Shown: positions 25,288-33,912 of the stretch, piece after piece | How the letters are laid out: each line of letters begins with the position of its first letter | Numbering within the stretch: the first letter of the stretch is position 1 | Assembly: GCF_003626575.1 (NCBI RefSeq) | Contig: NZ_RBDY01000001.1 | Span: 1-64,000 of the forward strand | Direction of reading: 5' to 3' | DNA length: 64,000 nucleotides | Source: Streptomyces radicis | GTDB lineage: Bacteria > Actinomycetota > Actinomycetes > Streptomycetales > Streptomycetaceae | Position numbers and translations under genes: made by a program | Notes under the pieces: model-generated | Databases searched by the model: none | The model's input: the letters and a program-made list of their open reading frames with translations, nothing else | Told to the model about the DNA's origin: nothing

Positions 25288-26108
25288 GCGCCGCCGCCTC
25301 ACCGCCGCCGGTGGAGGACCCGGTGGGGGACCGGGTGGCGGACGGCCCCCCGGCCCCCGACCGGCGGCTCCTGCTGCTCGGCTCGCTGGCCAGCGCGCTG
25401 GTGGTCCTGCTGTTGAGCACCTTCATCGCCTCCCATCTCACCCGCACCACCGAGACCCGGAGCACCACCCACCCCGGCGCGTTCGACCGGGTCGCGGTCA
25501 CCGTGAGCGGCGATGCCACCGTGCGCGGCACCGACGCCGAGGCGGTCGAGGCCGAGTGGTCGCTCTCCTGGTCGCTGTTCCGCCCCGAGGTCTCCGCACG
25601 GCGCGACGGGGACACCCTGCGGCTCTCGCTCTCATGCCCCGGGCTGCCGGGACAGGACTGCGACGCCTCGGTGGCGCTCAGGGTCCCCGCGACCGCCGCC
25701 GTGGACATCACGGCCCCCGGCACCATCGACGTGGCCGGGATCACCGGCGGCGTCCGGGCGTCGGGCCAGGCCGGGCCCATCCGACTCGCCGATGTGGCGG
25801 GCCCGTTGGAGCTGCGCGGCAGGGACGGCACGATCACGGGTGACCGGCTGGGTGGCGGCCCCGCCGAGGTGAGGACGCGAGACGGCGCCATCGCCCTGCG
25901 CTTCGCCGAGCCGCCCGATGCCCTCGCCGTGGACACCAGGGACGGCTCCGTCGAGCTGGCCCTGCCCGAGGTGGCCCAGGGGTACGCCGTGGAGACCACA
26001 GGGCGTGGAGGGGAGGCCGAGGTCTCCTTCCCCTCGAGCCCCGATTCGGGACGGTCGGTGCGGGTGGGCACCCGGGACGGCGCGGTGGCGGTGGGCCTCA
26101 CCGGCTGA
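25284..26108 (+). CDS. DUF4097-like membrane-anchored beta-repeat protein
   Basis: Protein of 274 residues with one transmembrane segment (about 29-50, LLLLGSLASALVVLLLSTF), so most of it lies outside the membrane. The rest is built of repeated short beta strands with turns such as ELRGRDGTI, EVRTRDGAI, AVDTRDGSV and RVGTRDGAV, typical of DUF4097/putative adhesin domains that form a beta-solenoid. Its translational coupling to a kinase/regulator pair suggests it modulates or reports envelope signalling. No enzyme motif is seen. Confidence 0.75.
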   Translation: MSAAASPPPVEDPVGDRVADGPPAPDRRLLLLGSLASALVVLLLSTFIASHLTRTTETRSTTHPGAFDRVAVTVSGDATVRGTDAEAVEAEWSLSWSLFRPEVSARRDGDTLRLSLSCPGLPGQDCDASVALRVPATAAVDITAPGTIDVAGITGGVRASGQAGPIRLADVAGPLELRGRDGTITGDRLGGGPAEVRTRDGAIALRFAEPPDALAVDTRDGSVELALPEVAQGYAVETTGRGGEAEVSFPSSPDSGRSVRVGTRDGAVAVGLTG

Positions 26109-26194
26109 GCCGTGCGCAGGGACCGCGGCCTGCCCTACCGAGGGCGGAATGGGGTTCAATCCTTCGATCGATGAATTCGGACCCCCCTCTTCCC

Positions 26195-26211
26195 TACAGT
26201 TTCCCGGTGTG
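26195..26211 (+). promoter_or_regulatory. Possible leaderless promoter of the MFS gene
   Basis: TACAGT at 26195-26200 fits a -10 hexamer and lies 8 bases before GTG at 26209, the spacing of a leaderless transcript. No strong -35 is present. This was used to choose the start of the MFS gene. Confidence 0.35.
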
Positions 26212-27777
26212 ACGACAAGCGATGAGCTGACGGCCCGGACCGCGGAATCCGGCACACCGAAGCTTGCGGGCCGCAAGAAGGCCGCGCTGGCGGGGTTGGC
26301 CATCGCGTTGCTCCTCGCGGTTCTCGACCAGACCATTGTCGCGACGGCGTTGCCCGCCATCGCCCGGGAATTCCACAGCACCGGATCCGTCTCCTGGGTG
26401 GTGACCGCCTATCTGATCACCACCGTCGCCTCCGCGCCCCTCCACGGAAAGCTGGGGGACCTCTACGGCCGCCGCCCGGTGTTCCTGGCGGCGGTCGGCC
26501 TGTTCGTCGTCGCCTCCGCCCTGGCGGGCGCCGCCAACAGCCTCGGCATGCTGATCGCGATGCGCGCCCTCCAAGGACTGGGCGGCGGGGGCCTGATGAA
26601 CCTGGCCACCGCGGGCTTCGCCGACCTCGTCCCCGCCGCCGAGCGCGGCCGGGTCCAGGGGTACACCGGCGGCGTCTTCGCCCTCGGCAGCATCGGGGGC
26701 CCGCTGCTCGGCGGTCTGTTCGCCGAACACCTCAGCTGGCGCTGGATCTTCTACGTCAACGTCCCGCTCGGCCTGGGCTGTCTGATCCTCACCTATGTCA
26801 CCTTCCGGGTCGCCCACACCCCCCGGAGCCGCCCCACCGCGCGCTCCGTCGACTTCGCGGGCGCCGCGCTCCTGGCCACCGGCGTCACCGCGATGCTGCT
26901 GGTCACCGTCTGGGGCGGCGCGCGCTTCGCGTGGGGCTCCTGGCAGATCCTCGCCCTGACCGGCGCCACGCTCACGCTGGGCGCGCTGTTCGTGCTCAGG
27001 GAGAGCCGCGCGGCCGAGCCGCTGCTGCCGCTCCGGCTGTTCCGCGACCCCGTGTTCCGGCTCGGCGTGCCCTCCTCAGGGCTGCTCGGTGTCGCGCTCT
27101 ACGGAACGATCGTGTATGTCCCGCAGTTCTTCGAGGTCACCAGGGGAGCCAGCCCAAGCCAGGCCGGTCTCGCCCTCGTGCCCACCATGGCGCTGGCCAT
27201 CATCGCCGGGATGGGCTCCGCGATGCGGGTCTCCTCCACCGGCCGCTACCGGTCGTTCCCCGTCGTCGGCTCGCTGCTGATCACCGGCGGGTTCCTGGGG
27301 CTGACGCGGCTCACGGCCGACACCCCGCTCTGGCTGGTCTTCTGCTTCCTCGCGCTGCTCGGCGTGGGCGTCGGCCTCCACATGCAGCTGATGGTCTTCA
27401 TCGTGCAGAACGCCGTCGCGCACGCCGACATGGGCACCGCGACCGCCGCCACCATGTTCTTCCGCGCGCTCGGCGGCGCCCTCGGCACCGCGCTGTTCAG
27501 CACCCTGCTGATCCGCGGTCTCGACGAACGGCTGGCCGACACCGCCCCCGAGATCGACCCCGACGATGCCTACAACGCCGTCACGCACCACGGCGGCGGC
27601 CTCGCCGAGTCCGCGCGCCCCGCCGTGGAGGAGGCGTTCGCGGCCTCCATCCACCTGGTGTTCCTCGCGGCGCTGCCGTTCGCCGCGCTGATGCTCCTGC
27701 TCGCCCTATTCATTCCGGCCGTCCCGCTGCGCAGGACGGTGGACGACAGCGCCAAGGACGCCACGCGTCCCGCGTGA
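26209..27777 (+). CDS. DHA2-family MFS drug exporter
   Basis: Transporter of about 522 residues with 14 predicted membrane segments. Motif A is GKLGDLYGRRPVF, motif C is GGVFALGSIGGPLLGGLF, and LDQTIVATALPAIAREF is the DHA2 TM1 signature. EmrB/QacA-type exporters expel drugs or the cell's own metabolites using the proton gradient. The start is uncertain: GTG 26209 follows a -10-like hexamer, while ATG 26149 would add 20 residues. It may serve the neighbouring biosynthetic cluster, but nothing in the sequence ties it to that product. Confidence 0.9.
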   Translation: MTTSDELTARTAESGTPKLAGRKKAALAGLAIALLLAVLDQTIVATALPAIAREFHSTGSVSWVVTAYLITTVASAPLHGKLGDLYGRRPVFLAAVGLFVVASALAGAANSLGMLIAMRALQGLGGGGLMNLATAGFADLVPAAERGRVQGYTGGVFALGSIGGPLLGGLFAEHLSWRWIFYVNVPLGLGCLILTYVTFRVAHTPRSRPTARSVDFAGAALLATGVTAMLLVTVWGGARFAWGSWQILALTGATLTLGALFVLRESRAAEPLLPLRLFRDPVFRLGVPSSGLLGVALYGTIVYVPQFFEVTRGASPSQAGLALVPTMALAIIAGMGSAMRVSSTGRYRSFPVVGSLLITGGFLGLTRLTADTPLWLVFCFLALLGVGVGLHMQLMVFIVQNAVAHADMGTATAATMFFRALGGALGTALFSTLLIRGLDERLADTAPEIDPDDAYNAVTHHGGGLAESARPAVEEAFAASIHLVFLAALPFAALMLLLALFIPAVPLRRTVDDSAKDATRPA

Positions 27778-27802
27778 CGCCTTCCGTCCGAGGAGGACAC
27801 CC

Positions 27803-28783
27803 ATGCCCCTTGTGCCCACCGTGCTCGGTCCTGTCGACGCGGACGACCTCGGCCCGACCCTGATGCACGAGCACCTCTTCGTCCTCTCCCCCGAGTACGT
27901 CCGCGATTACGGGGCGGGGACCTGGTGGGACGAGGACGAACGCGTCGCCGACGCCGCCGCCAAGCTGCGGGCCGTCCGCGACCTGGGGATCCGCACCGTG
28001 GTGGACCAGACGGTGCAGGGCATAGGCCGCGACATCCGGCTGATCCGCCGGGTCGCCGAGCTGGTCCCCGACCTGCACATCGTCGTGGCGACCGGCCTGT
28101 ACACGTTCAACGCGCTGCCCCAGCACTACGCGTTCCGCGGCCCCGGCGGGCTGATCGACATGCCGGACCCGATGATCGGCGACTTCACCCGGGACCTGGT
28201 GGAGGGGATAGCCGACACCGGGATCAGGGCCGCGTTGCTCAAGTTCTGTGTGGAGGCGGACGGTCTGACGCCGGGGGTGGAGCGCGTGGCCGTCGCGGTG
28301 GCGCGCGTCCACCGGGAGACCGGCGCGCCCATCAGCGTCCACACCGACAGCGGCAGCCGGAGCGGGCTGCTCGCCCTCGAGGTCCTGGGACGGGAGTCGG
28401 TCGACCCGGCCAGGGTGCTGATCGGTCACGCCGGGGACAGCACCGACCTGGACTATCTGACTCGGCTGGCGGACACCGGCGCGACGCTGGGCATGGACCG
28501 GTTCGGCCTGGCGCTGTTCGGCGGCCTGGAGGAGCGGGTGGAGACCGTCGCGGCGCTCGCCGCGCGCGGCTACGCGGACCGCATGGTGCTCTCGCACGAC
28601 GCGCACTGCTTCCCCGACTACCTCGCGCCCGACCCGGACGCGATCAAGGCCCGCGCCCTGCCCGACTGGCACTTCGGCCACATCGGCGAGCGTGTGCTGC
28701 CGATGCTCCGCGAGCGCGGCGTGGACGAGAAGGACATCCAGCGGATGCTCGTGGACAACCCCCGCCGCTTCCTCGGCGCCTGA
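27803..28783 (+). CDS. Phosphotriesterase-family metal-dependent hydrolase
   Basis: TIM-barrel hydrolase of 326 residues. Metal ligands are visible in order: HEH in LMHEHLF (near residue 20), Lys in ALLKFCVEA (the carboxylated bridging lysine), His in ISVHTD, His in LIGHAGD, and Asp in LSHDAHC. Family members are mostly lactonases (including acyl-homoserine or plant lactones) rather than true phosphotriesterases. AGGAGGA precedes the ATG. The next gene, an Nramp transporter, follows after 15 bases. Confidence 0.9.
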   Translation: MPLVPTVLGPVDADDLGPTLMHEHLFVLSPEYVRDYGAGTWWDEDERVADAAAKLRAVRDLGIRTVVDQTVQGIGRDIRLIRRVAELVPDLHIVVATGLYTFNALPQHYAFRGPGGLIDMPDPMIGDFTRDLVEGIADTGIRAALLKFCVEADGLTPGVERVAVAVARVHRETGAPISVHTDSGSRSGLLALEVLGRESVDPARVLIGHAGDSTDLDYLTRLADTGATLGMDRFGLALFGGLEERVETVAALAARGYADRMVLSHDAHCFPDYLAPDPDAIKARALPDWHFGHIGERVLPMLRERGVDEKDIQRMLVDNPRRFLGA

Positions 28784-28798
28784 CGGGCCGCGCTCCCG

Positions 28799-30040
28799 AT
28801 GGCCACCACGCAGGGCGAGCGGTCCGCGGGGCCACGGCGGATGCGGGTCATGGCGCGAGCCCTCGGGCCCGCGTTCGTCGCCGCTGTCGCCTATGTGGAC
28901 CCGGGCAACTTCGCCACCAACATCGAGAGCGGCAGCACCTACGGGTATCTGCTGCTCTGGGTCGTGATCGGCGCGGGACTCGCCGCGATGCCCGTGCAGT
29001 TCCTCTCGGCCAAGCTGGGCATCGTCACCGGGCTCAGCCTGCCGGAGGCCTGCCGGGAGCGGTTCCCCAGGGCGACCTCACGGGCCCTGTGGGTGCAGGC
29101 GGAGCTGATGGCGATGGCCACCGACCTCGCCGAGTTCATGGGGACCGCCATCGCCCTCGACCTGCTGTTCGGCATGGAGCCCACGGCGGCGGTCCTGCTC
29201 ACGGCCGCGCTCTCCTATCTGATGCTCGGCGTACAGCGGCGCAGGAGCCGCCCGTTCGAGGTGGCCGTCGCCGTGATGCTCGGGCTGATGTGCGCGGGGT
29301 TCGGCTATCTGATCGCCCGCTCGGGGGTGGACGGCGGCGCGGCGGTGGCCGGGCTCGTGCCGTCGCCCGCCGACAACCACGCGGTGCTCCTGGCGCTCGG
29401 CATCGTCGGCGCCACCGTGATGCCGCACGCCATCTACCTGCACTCGGCGCTCGTCCGCCGCGATCACCTGGGTGGCACGGCCCGGGACACCCGACGGGCC
29501 CTGCGCGCCGAGCGGTTCGACGTGCTGGTGGCGCTCAGCCTGGCGGGGGTCATCAACGCCTCGATGCTGCTGGTGGCCGCGGGGGCGTTCCACGACACGG
29601 GACTGCCCGAGGTCTCCGCGCTGACCGACGCGCATGCGGCGCTCGGCACCTGGGTGGGTGGCGCGGCGGCGCTGGTGTTCGCGCTGGCGCTCCTGGCCTC
29701 GGGCCTCTCGTCCTCCGGGATCGGCACGCTGTCGGGCCAGGTGGTGATGGAGGGCTTCACCGGGGCGCGGATCCCGCTGGTGATCCGCCGGAGCATCACG
29801 ATGCTGCCCGCGGTGGCGGTGGCGTTCGCGGGCTGGGATCCGACGCAGGCGCTCATCCTCAGCCAGGTGGTGCTGTCCTTCGGGATCGCGCCGGCGCTGA
29901 TCCCGCTGCTGATGATCACCTCCGACCGCTCGGTGATGGGGTGCCACGCCAACGGCCGGAGGGCCGTGGCCGGCTACGCGGCGCTGGCGGGCGGCATCGT
30001 CCTCCTCAACGTCCATCTGCTCGTCCAGCACGTGCTGTAG
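28799..30040 (+). CDS. mntH: Nramp-family divalent metal transporter
   Basis: Transporter of 413 residues with about 11 membrane segments. The metal-binding motif DPGNF is in TM1 and MPHAIYLHS in TM6, as in MntH. It imports Mn2+ or Fe2+ with protons. The ribosome site is weak, so translation may depend on the metallo-hydrolase gene 15 bases upstream. Several metal-dependent oxygenases are encoded nearby. Confidence 0.9.
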   Translation: MATTQGERSAGPRRMRVMARALGPAFVAAVAYVDPGNFATNIESGSTYGYLLLWVVIGAGLAAMPVQFLSAKLGIVTGLSLPEACRERFPRATSRALWVQAELMAMATDLAEFMGTAIALDLLFGMEPTAAVLLTAALSYLMLGVQRRRSRPFEVAVAVMLGLMCAGFGYLIARSGVDGGAAVAGLVPSPADNHAVLLALGIVGATVMPHAIYLHSALVRRDHLGGTARDTRRALRAERFDVLVALSLAGVINASMLLVAAGAFHDTGLPEVSALTDAHAALGTWVGGAAALVFALALLASGLSSSGIGTLSGQVVMEGFTGARIPLVIRRSITMLPAVAVAFAGWDPTQALILSQVVLSFGIAPALIPLLMITSDRSVMGCHANGRRAVAGYAALAGGIVLLNVHLLVQHVL

Positions 30041-30058
30041 GGCCCGGGCCCGGGAGCG

Positions 30059-30106
30059 GCTCAGCAACCCTTGGGCTCAGCAGCCCTTGAGCTCAGGAGC
30101 CCCCGG
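30059..30106. repeat. Three imperfect 16-bp tandem repeats between convergent genes
   Basis: Copies GCTCAGCAACCCTTGG, GCTCAGCAGCCCTTGA and GCTCAGGAGCCCCCGG start at 30059, 30075 and 30091. The array overlaps the 3' end of the DedA gene on the minus strand and follows the palindrome GGGCCCGGGCCC near 30041, which may form the terminator here. Confidence 0.6.
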
Positions 30107-30710
30107 ATCCGCGGGTGCGGCGGCGCGAGGCCGCGATGTCGGCCACCACCAGGGTGAGCACGACGACCAGGAAGCCGTTGGCCAACACCGCGGCGCCGTC
30201 CTCGATGACATCGCCCGCCAGGCCGCCGAGGCCGACGAACAGCAGGCTCCAGCCCACCGCCCCGAGGGCGTGCCAGAGCAGGAACCGCCGGAAGGGCATG
30301 CGGGTGACGCCGGCCAGCGCGGGCAGCACCTCGCGGCGGAAGCGGGTGAACCGGGAGAGGAATATCGCCGCGCGGGCGTGGTCCACCAGGAACCGCTGGG
30401 CGCTCAGCAGCCGTTCGCGCCGGAGGACCAGCGTGCGGTAGCCGAGGGCGGTGGCGCCCTGGCGCCCGCCCATCCGGTAGGCGACGCAGCCCGCGGCGAC
30501 GGCGGCGGCCGTCACCACGGCCAGCATGTGCGGCAGGGAGACATGGAAGTCCAGGGCGCCGGTGGTGGCGGCGCCGCCGAAGAGGGCGGCGGTCTCCCCG
30601 GGGATCACATGGCGGACCAGGACGGAGCCCTCGGCGAACACGATGAGGGCGACCAGCAGATAGGCGGCCAGGGTCGGCACCGCGATGACGCCGCCGGACA
30701 GCTGGGTCAT
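30093..30710 (-). CDS. DedA-family membrane protein (second copy)
   Basis: Membrane protein of 205 residues. HVIPGETAALFGGAATTG is the first re-entrant region and LSRFTRFRREVLPALAGVTRMPFRRFLLWHALGAVGW the conserved Arg-rich region. Like the protein at 22724 it is a DedA/VTT member, probably handling lipid carriers or membrane stress. It is transcribed away from the biosynthetic cluster, behind a strong terminator, so it probably has its own promoter with the palindrome at 30879-30892. Confidence 0.85.
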   Translation of the reverse strand: MTQLSGGVIAVPTLAAYLLVALIVFAEGSVLVRHVIPGETAALFGGAATTGALDFHVSLPHMLAVVTAAAVAAGCVAYRMGGRQGATALGYRTLVLRRERLLSAQRFLVDHARAAIFLSRFTRFRREVLPALAGVTRMPFRRFLLWHALGAVGWSLLFVGLGGLAGDVIEDGAAVLANGFLVVVLTLVVADIAASRRRTRGSGGS

Positions 30711-30878
30711 CGATGCCCCCGGGAGGGCGGACGGGCGGGCGGCGGCACGGTGGAGGGTACGTCGGGCACGTGGCGGCTCCGGGAGCGCTGGGCGGACGTG
30801 GGAACGGCGTGGTCACCGGCTACCACCACGGTACGGAACCCATGGCACCGGCGCCGTTCCCCTGTCCCCACCGAAGTG

Positions 30879-30892
30879 TGTGGACATCCGCA
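30879..30892 (-). promoter_or_regulatory. TGCGG-N4-CCACA site upstream of second DedA gene
   Basis: On the minus strand the site reads TGCGGATGTCCACA, one base different from the site before the other DedA gene, with the same ATGT core. It lies 168 bases before the start at 30710, close to the 157 bases of the other pair. Confidence 0.45.
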
Positions 30893-30921
30893 CTTCTTGG
30901 GCGCCCTCGGAGCGGCGGACG

Positions 30922-30957
30922 CGACCGGGCGGCCGACGGAAGTCGGCCGCCCGGTCG
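30922..30957 (-). terminator. Strong terminator of the ketosynthase-desaturase-ACP operon
   Basis: A perfect 16-bp stem, CGACCGGGCGGCCGAC at 30922-30937 with its complement at 30942-30957, closes a GGAA-type tetraloop, 14 bases beyond the ACP stop codon on the minus strand. Confidence 0.8.
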
Positions 30958-30971
30958 TCGCGCGCCTGGTC

Positions 30972-31220
30972 TCAGGCGGTGATCGTGGCCTTCCTGACGC
31001 GCTCCACCACGTCGCCCACGGTGTGCAGCTCCTTCAACTCGTCGTCGCTCAGCTCGACCTTGAACTTCTCGCCCACGGCCACGGCGACCTCGATGAGGGC
31101 GAGCGAGTCGATGTCGAGGTCCTCGATCAGGTGTTTCTCCGGCGTCACCTGGCCGGCGGGAATTCCCGTGACCTCCTCGACGATTTCGGCAACCGATTCG
31201 ACAATGGCTTTCTCGGACAC
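30972..31220 (-). CDS. Acyl carrier protein
   Basis: ACP of 82 residues. The phosphopantetheine site is DLDIDSLALIEV, with Ser in DSL. The start is GTG at 31220 with GGGAG upstream; longer readings are low-complexity. It is the last gene of an operon with a ketosynthase and an acyl-ACP desaturase. It probably carries the fatty chain on which those enzymes act before transfer to the PKS. It differs from the 46113 ACP, which belongs to extender-unit synthesis. Confidence 0.93.
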   Translation of the reverse strand: MSEKAIVESVAEIVEEVTGIPAGQVTPEKHLIEDLDIDSLALIEVAVAVGEKFKVELSDDELKELHTVGDVVERVRKATITA

Positions 31221-31250
31221 CCGGGTCTCCCGATCTCGTGTGGACATGCC

Positions 31251-31325
31251 TGGACGTGCGCGGACGTGCGCGGACAGTGCGGTGAACGGTGTGGTGAACG
31301 GTGGGGTGGGCGGTGGGGTGGACGG
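31251..31325. repeat. Low-complexity G-rich tandem repeats between desaturase and ACP genes
   Basis: Degenerate short repeats are seen: GGACGTGCGC twice, then GGTGAACGGTG and GGTGGGGTGG units. They fill much of the 167-base gap. No gene or clear hairpin is present. Slippage-prone sequence is the simplest reading. Confidence 0.5.
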
Positions 31326-31387
31326 AGAGGCGGGCGTGCCCGGGGGAGAGGTGCCGACGAGGCGCGGTGGCCGACGTTCCCCGCCGC

Positions 31388-32302
31388 TCATGAGGCGTTC
31401 CGCGCCGCCCGCCTGGCCTCGGCGGCGGCGAATCGCTCCGACTGGACGGACGCCTGCTTGTCGAGGATCTCCAGATGGTCGGCCAGCCCCTCGCGGGCCT
31501 TCTCGGCCGACTCGTCCAGACCCTCGATGTCGAAGAGCCGCCAGTGCTTGAGCAGCGGCTGGACCACCTCGTCGTGATGGATGGACAGGTTGTAGATCCC
31601 CGAGCGGGCGATGACCATCGACTTCCGCGTGAAGTTGGGGATGACCGTGCCCGGCATGGCGAAGCCGGTGATCTCCGAGCAGATGGCGCGCACGGTCGCG
31701 GACGGGTCGATCTCAAGACCGGCCGTCACCAGCGACCGGTAGAAGATCATGTGCAGGTTCTCGTCGGCGGCCACCCGCGTCAGCAGGTGGTCGGCGATCG
31801 GATCGTCCACGAAGCGCCCGGTGTTGCGGTGGGCGATCCGGGTGGCCAGCTCCTGGAGCGAGACATAGGCCAGCGACTCGAGCGGCCCCGGGCGGTCGCT
31901 GTGGTGGCCGAGCTGCATCACCGCCATCCGCTCGGCCTCCAGCGCGTCGGGGTCGAGCGCCCTGGTGACCAGCAGATAGTCCCGGATGCACATGGCGTGG
32001 CGGCCCTCCTCGGCCGTCCACCGCCCCACCCAGGTGCCCCAGGCGCCGTCCCTGCCGAAGCGGTTGGCGATCTCCCGGTGGTAGCTGGGGAGGTTGTCCT
32101 CCGTCAGCAGGTTGACCTCGAGGGCGATCCGCGCCTCCGGGGTCAGCCGCGACTGGTCGGGGTGCCAGGGCTGCTCGACGAAGTCGCGCCCCTCCTCCCA
32201 CGGCACGTACTCGTGCGGCATCCACTCCTTGGCCAGGGACAGATGGCGGTTGAGGTTCCGCTCGACCACAGGTTCGAGCTCGGCCAGCACGTCGACTCTC
32301 AC
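31388..32302 (-). CDS. Soluble acyl-ACP desaturase (DesA/FAB2-type)
   Basis: Ferritin-like di-iron enzyme of 304 residues. Metal ligands appear as TAEEGRHAM (EExxH) and ADENLHMIF (DExxH), with further Glu residues in NLLTEDNLP and SLQELATR. The family inserts a cis double bond into ACP-bound fatty chains, using ferredoxin and O2. The GTG start at 32302 has AGGAGG upstream and overlaps the ketosynthase stop by 4 bases. With the flanking ketosynthase and ACP it probably makes the unsaturated starter acid for the divergent PKS operon. No ferredoxin gene is close by. Confidence 0.9.
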   Translation of the reverse strand: MRVDVLAELEPVVERNLNRHLSLAKEWMPHEYVPWEEGRDFVEQPWHPDQSRLTPEARIALEVNLLTEDNLPSYHREIANRFGRDGAWGTWVGRWTAEEGRHAMCIRDYLLVTRALDPDALEAERMAVMQLGHHSDRPGPLESLAYVSLQELATRIAHRNTGRFVDDPIADHLLTRVAADENLHMIFYRSLVTAGLEIDPSATVRAICSEITGFAMPGTVIPNFTRKSMVIARSGIYNLSIHHDEVVQPLLKHWRLFDIEGLDESAEKAREGLADHLEILDKQASVQSERFAAAEARRAARNAS

Positions 32303-33558
32303 GACGACCTCCTGAGGACGAGGACCACGTTGTGTCCGCCGAAGCCGAAGGAGGTCGACAGGGCGGCGGCGGGGCTGGCCGACCGGGGGCGGTCGGTGAC
32401 GAGGTCGAGCTCCACCTCGGGGGCGGGCTCGGCGAGGTTCCTGGTCGCGGGGATCAGCGAGTCCCGCAGGCTGAGCACGGTGAAGATGGCCTCGACCGCG
32501 CCCGCCGCGCCCAGCAGATGGCCGGTGGACGCCTTGGTGGCGGTGACCGCCGGGCCGTTCCCCATCGCCCGCCGAAGCGCCCGCGCCTCGGTGATGTCCC
32601 CGGCCGGGGTGCCGGTGGCGTGCGCGTTGACATAGCTGATGTCGGCGGGGACGAGGTCGGCGTCGGCCAGCGCCTGGTCGATGGCCCGCACCTGCCCTTC
32701 CGCGTCGGGGGTGGTCATGTCGGTGGCGTCCGATGTGACGCTGGCGCCGGCGAGCACGGCGTACTCCCTGGCCCCTCTGGCGCGCGCGAAGTCGTCGCGC
32801 TCCAGCACCACCACGCCCGCGCCCTCGGCCATCACGAAGCCGTCGCGGTCCCGGTCGAACGGCCGGGACGCCTGCTCGGGGGCGTCGTTGCGGGTGGAGA
32901 GCGCGCCCATGCGCGCGAACCCGCCGATGGACAGCGGATGCAGGCAGGCGTCGGTGCCGCCCGCGACCACCACGTCGGCGCGGCCCGCCCTGATCAGCAT
33001 CGCGCCGACCGCGAGCGCCTCGGCCCCGGACGCGCAGGCGCTGGTGGGGGCGTGGGTCCCGGCCCTGGCGCCCAGCTCGATGCTCACCACGGCCGCCGCC
33101 GCGTTGGGCATCAGGCGCGGCACGGTGAACGGCGACAGCATCCGGGGGCCGTGTGCCTCCAGCCGGTCGTCCTGGTCGAGCATGGTCAACGCGCCGCCTA
33201 TGCCGGTGCCGACGACCACCGCGAGCCGTTCGGGCTCCACCGCGGGTGCGCCCGCGTCGGCCCATGCCTCCCTCGCGGCGACCAGCGCGGTCTCCTGGCT
33301 GCGGTCGAGCCTGCGGCGCTGCACCCGGTCGATGATGGCGGCCGGGTCCTTGCACAGCGTTCCGGCGATCCGCACCGGGAGTTGCTCGGCCCACGGGGTC
33401 TCCAACTCGGTGACCCCCGACTCCCCGGCGAGCAGCGCGGACCAGCTGGTGGGGACGTCGCCGCCGAGGGGGGTCGTCGCCCCCATGCCGGTCACCACCA
33501 CGTCGGGCCGTCCGCGGACGTGCCGGCCCCGAGCCGGTGAATCATCACGTCTGTCCAT
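32299..33558 (-). CDS. FabF-like 3-oxoacyl-ACP synthase
   Basis: Ketosynthase of 419 residues with the Cys-His-His triad: Cys in TSACASGAEAL, His in VNAHATGTPAGD, and His in KASTGHLLGAAG. Condensing enzymes of this type elongate ACP-bound chains with malonyl-ACP. Being part of a three-gene operon with a desaturase and an ACP, it likely builds or diverts a particular fatty chain rather than serving general lipid synthesis. ATG 33558 and GTG 33561 are both possible, with GAAGGGG upstream. Confidence 0.92.
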   Translation of the reverse strand: MDRRDDSPARGRHVRGRPDVVVTGMGATTPLGGDVPTSWSALLAGESGVTELETPWAEQLPVRIAGTLCKDPAAIIDRVQRRRLDRSQETALVAAREAWADAGAPAVEPERLAVVVGTGIGGALTMLDQDDRLEAHGPRMLSPFTVPRLMPNAAAAVVSIELGARAGTHAPTSACASGAEALAVGAMLIRAGRADVVVAGGTDACLHPLSIGGFARMGALSTRNDAPEQASRPFDRDRDGFVMAEGAGVVVLERDDFARARGAREYAVLAGASVTSDATDMTTPDAEGQVRAIDQALADADLVPADISYVNAHATGTPAGDITEARALRRAMGNGPAVTATKASTGHLLGAAGAVEAIFTVLSLRDSLIPATRNLAEPAPEVELDLVTDRPRSASPAAALSTSFGFGGHNVVLVLRRSS

Positions 33559-33561
33559 CAC

Positions 33562-33912
33562 AGCACACCCCTTCCTCGGGCGTCCTCACGGGAATTGCCT
33601 TTCCCGCGTGACCGGTGGCTCTCGACGAGAAGCCTGAACGGCCGCTTCGAGTAGGAAAGGCTACTGAAAACGCGGCATGCGGCAGAAGGCACTCAGGGAG
33701 GAATGAAAACCCGTCCACGGACGAAGTCGGAATCGCTCCGATGAACGAGCGGGACTCATACCGAAGCATGAGGGATTCCTCTTCCAAGGGCGGTTGTCCG
33801 GGCCGGTGTTCCCGCCCCTAAGATGTTCAGGCGCCGACGAGAATGACCGAATCCGAGTCACGTCGCGGAATTCCAGCTCGAATTGACTGCTCCCTCGAAT
33901 GAGAGGCCCGGC
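33562..33912. promoter_or_regulatory. Divergent control region of the biosynthetic cluster
   Basis: This 350-base gene-free gap separates the starter-unit operon (minus) and the PKS operon (plus). It contains inverted repeats CGGGAA(N6)TTCCCG at 33589-33606 and AGTAG(N6)CTACT at 33650-33665. The base composition is lower in GC than the genes around it. GAGAGG at 33901-33906 is the ribosome site for the ligase gene. It is the natural place for cluster-wide regulation, although no pathway-specific regulator gene lies inside the cluster. Confidence 0.55.
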
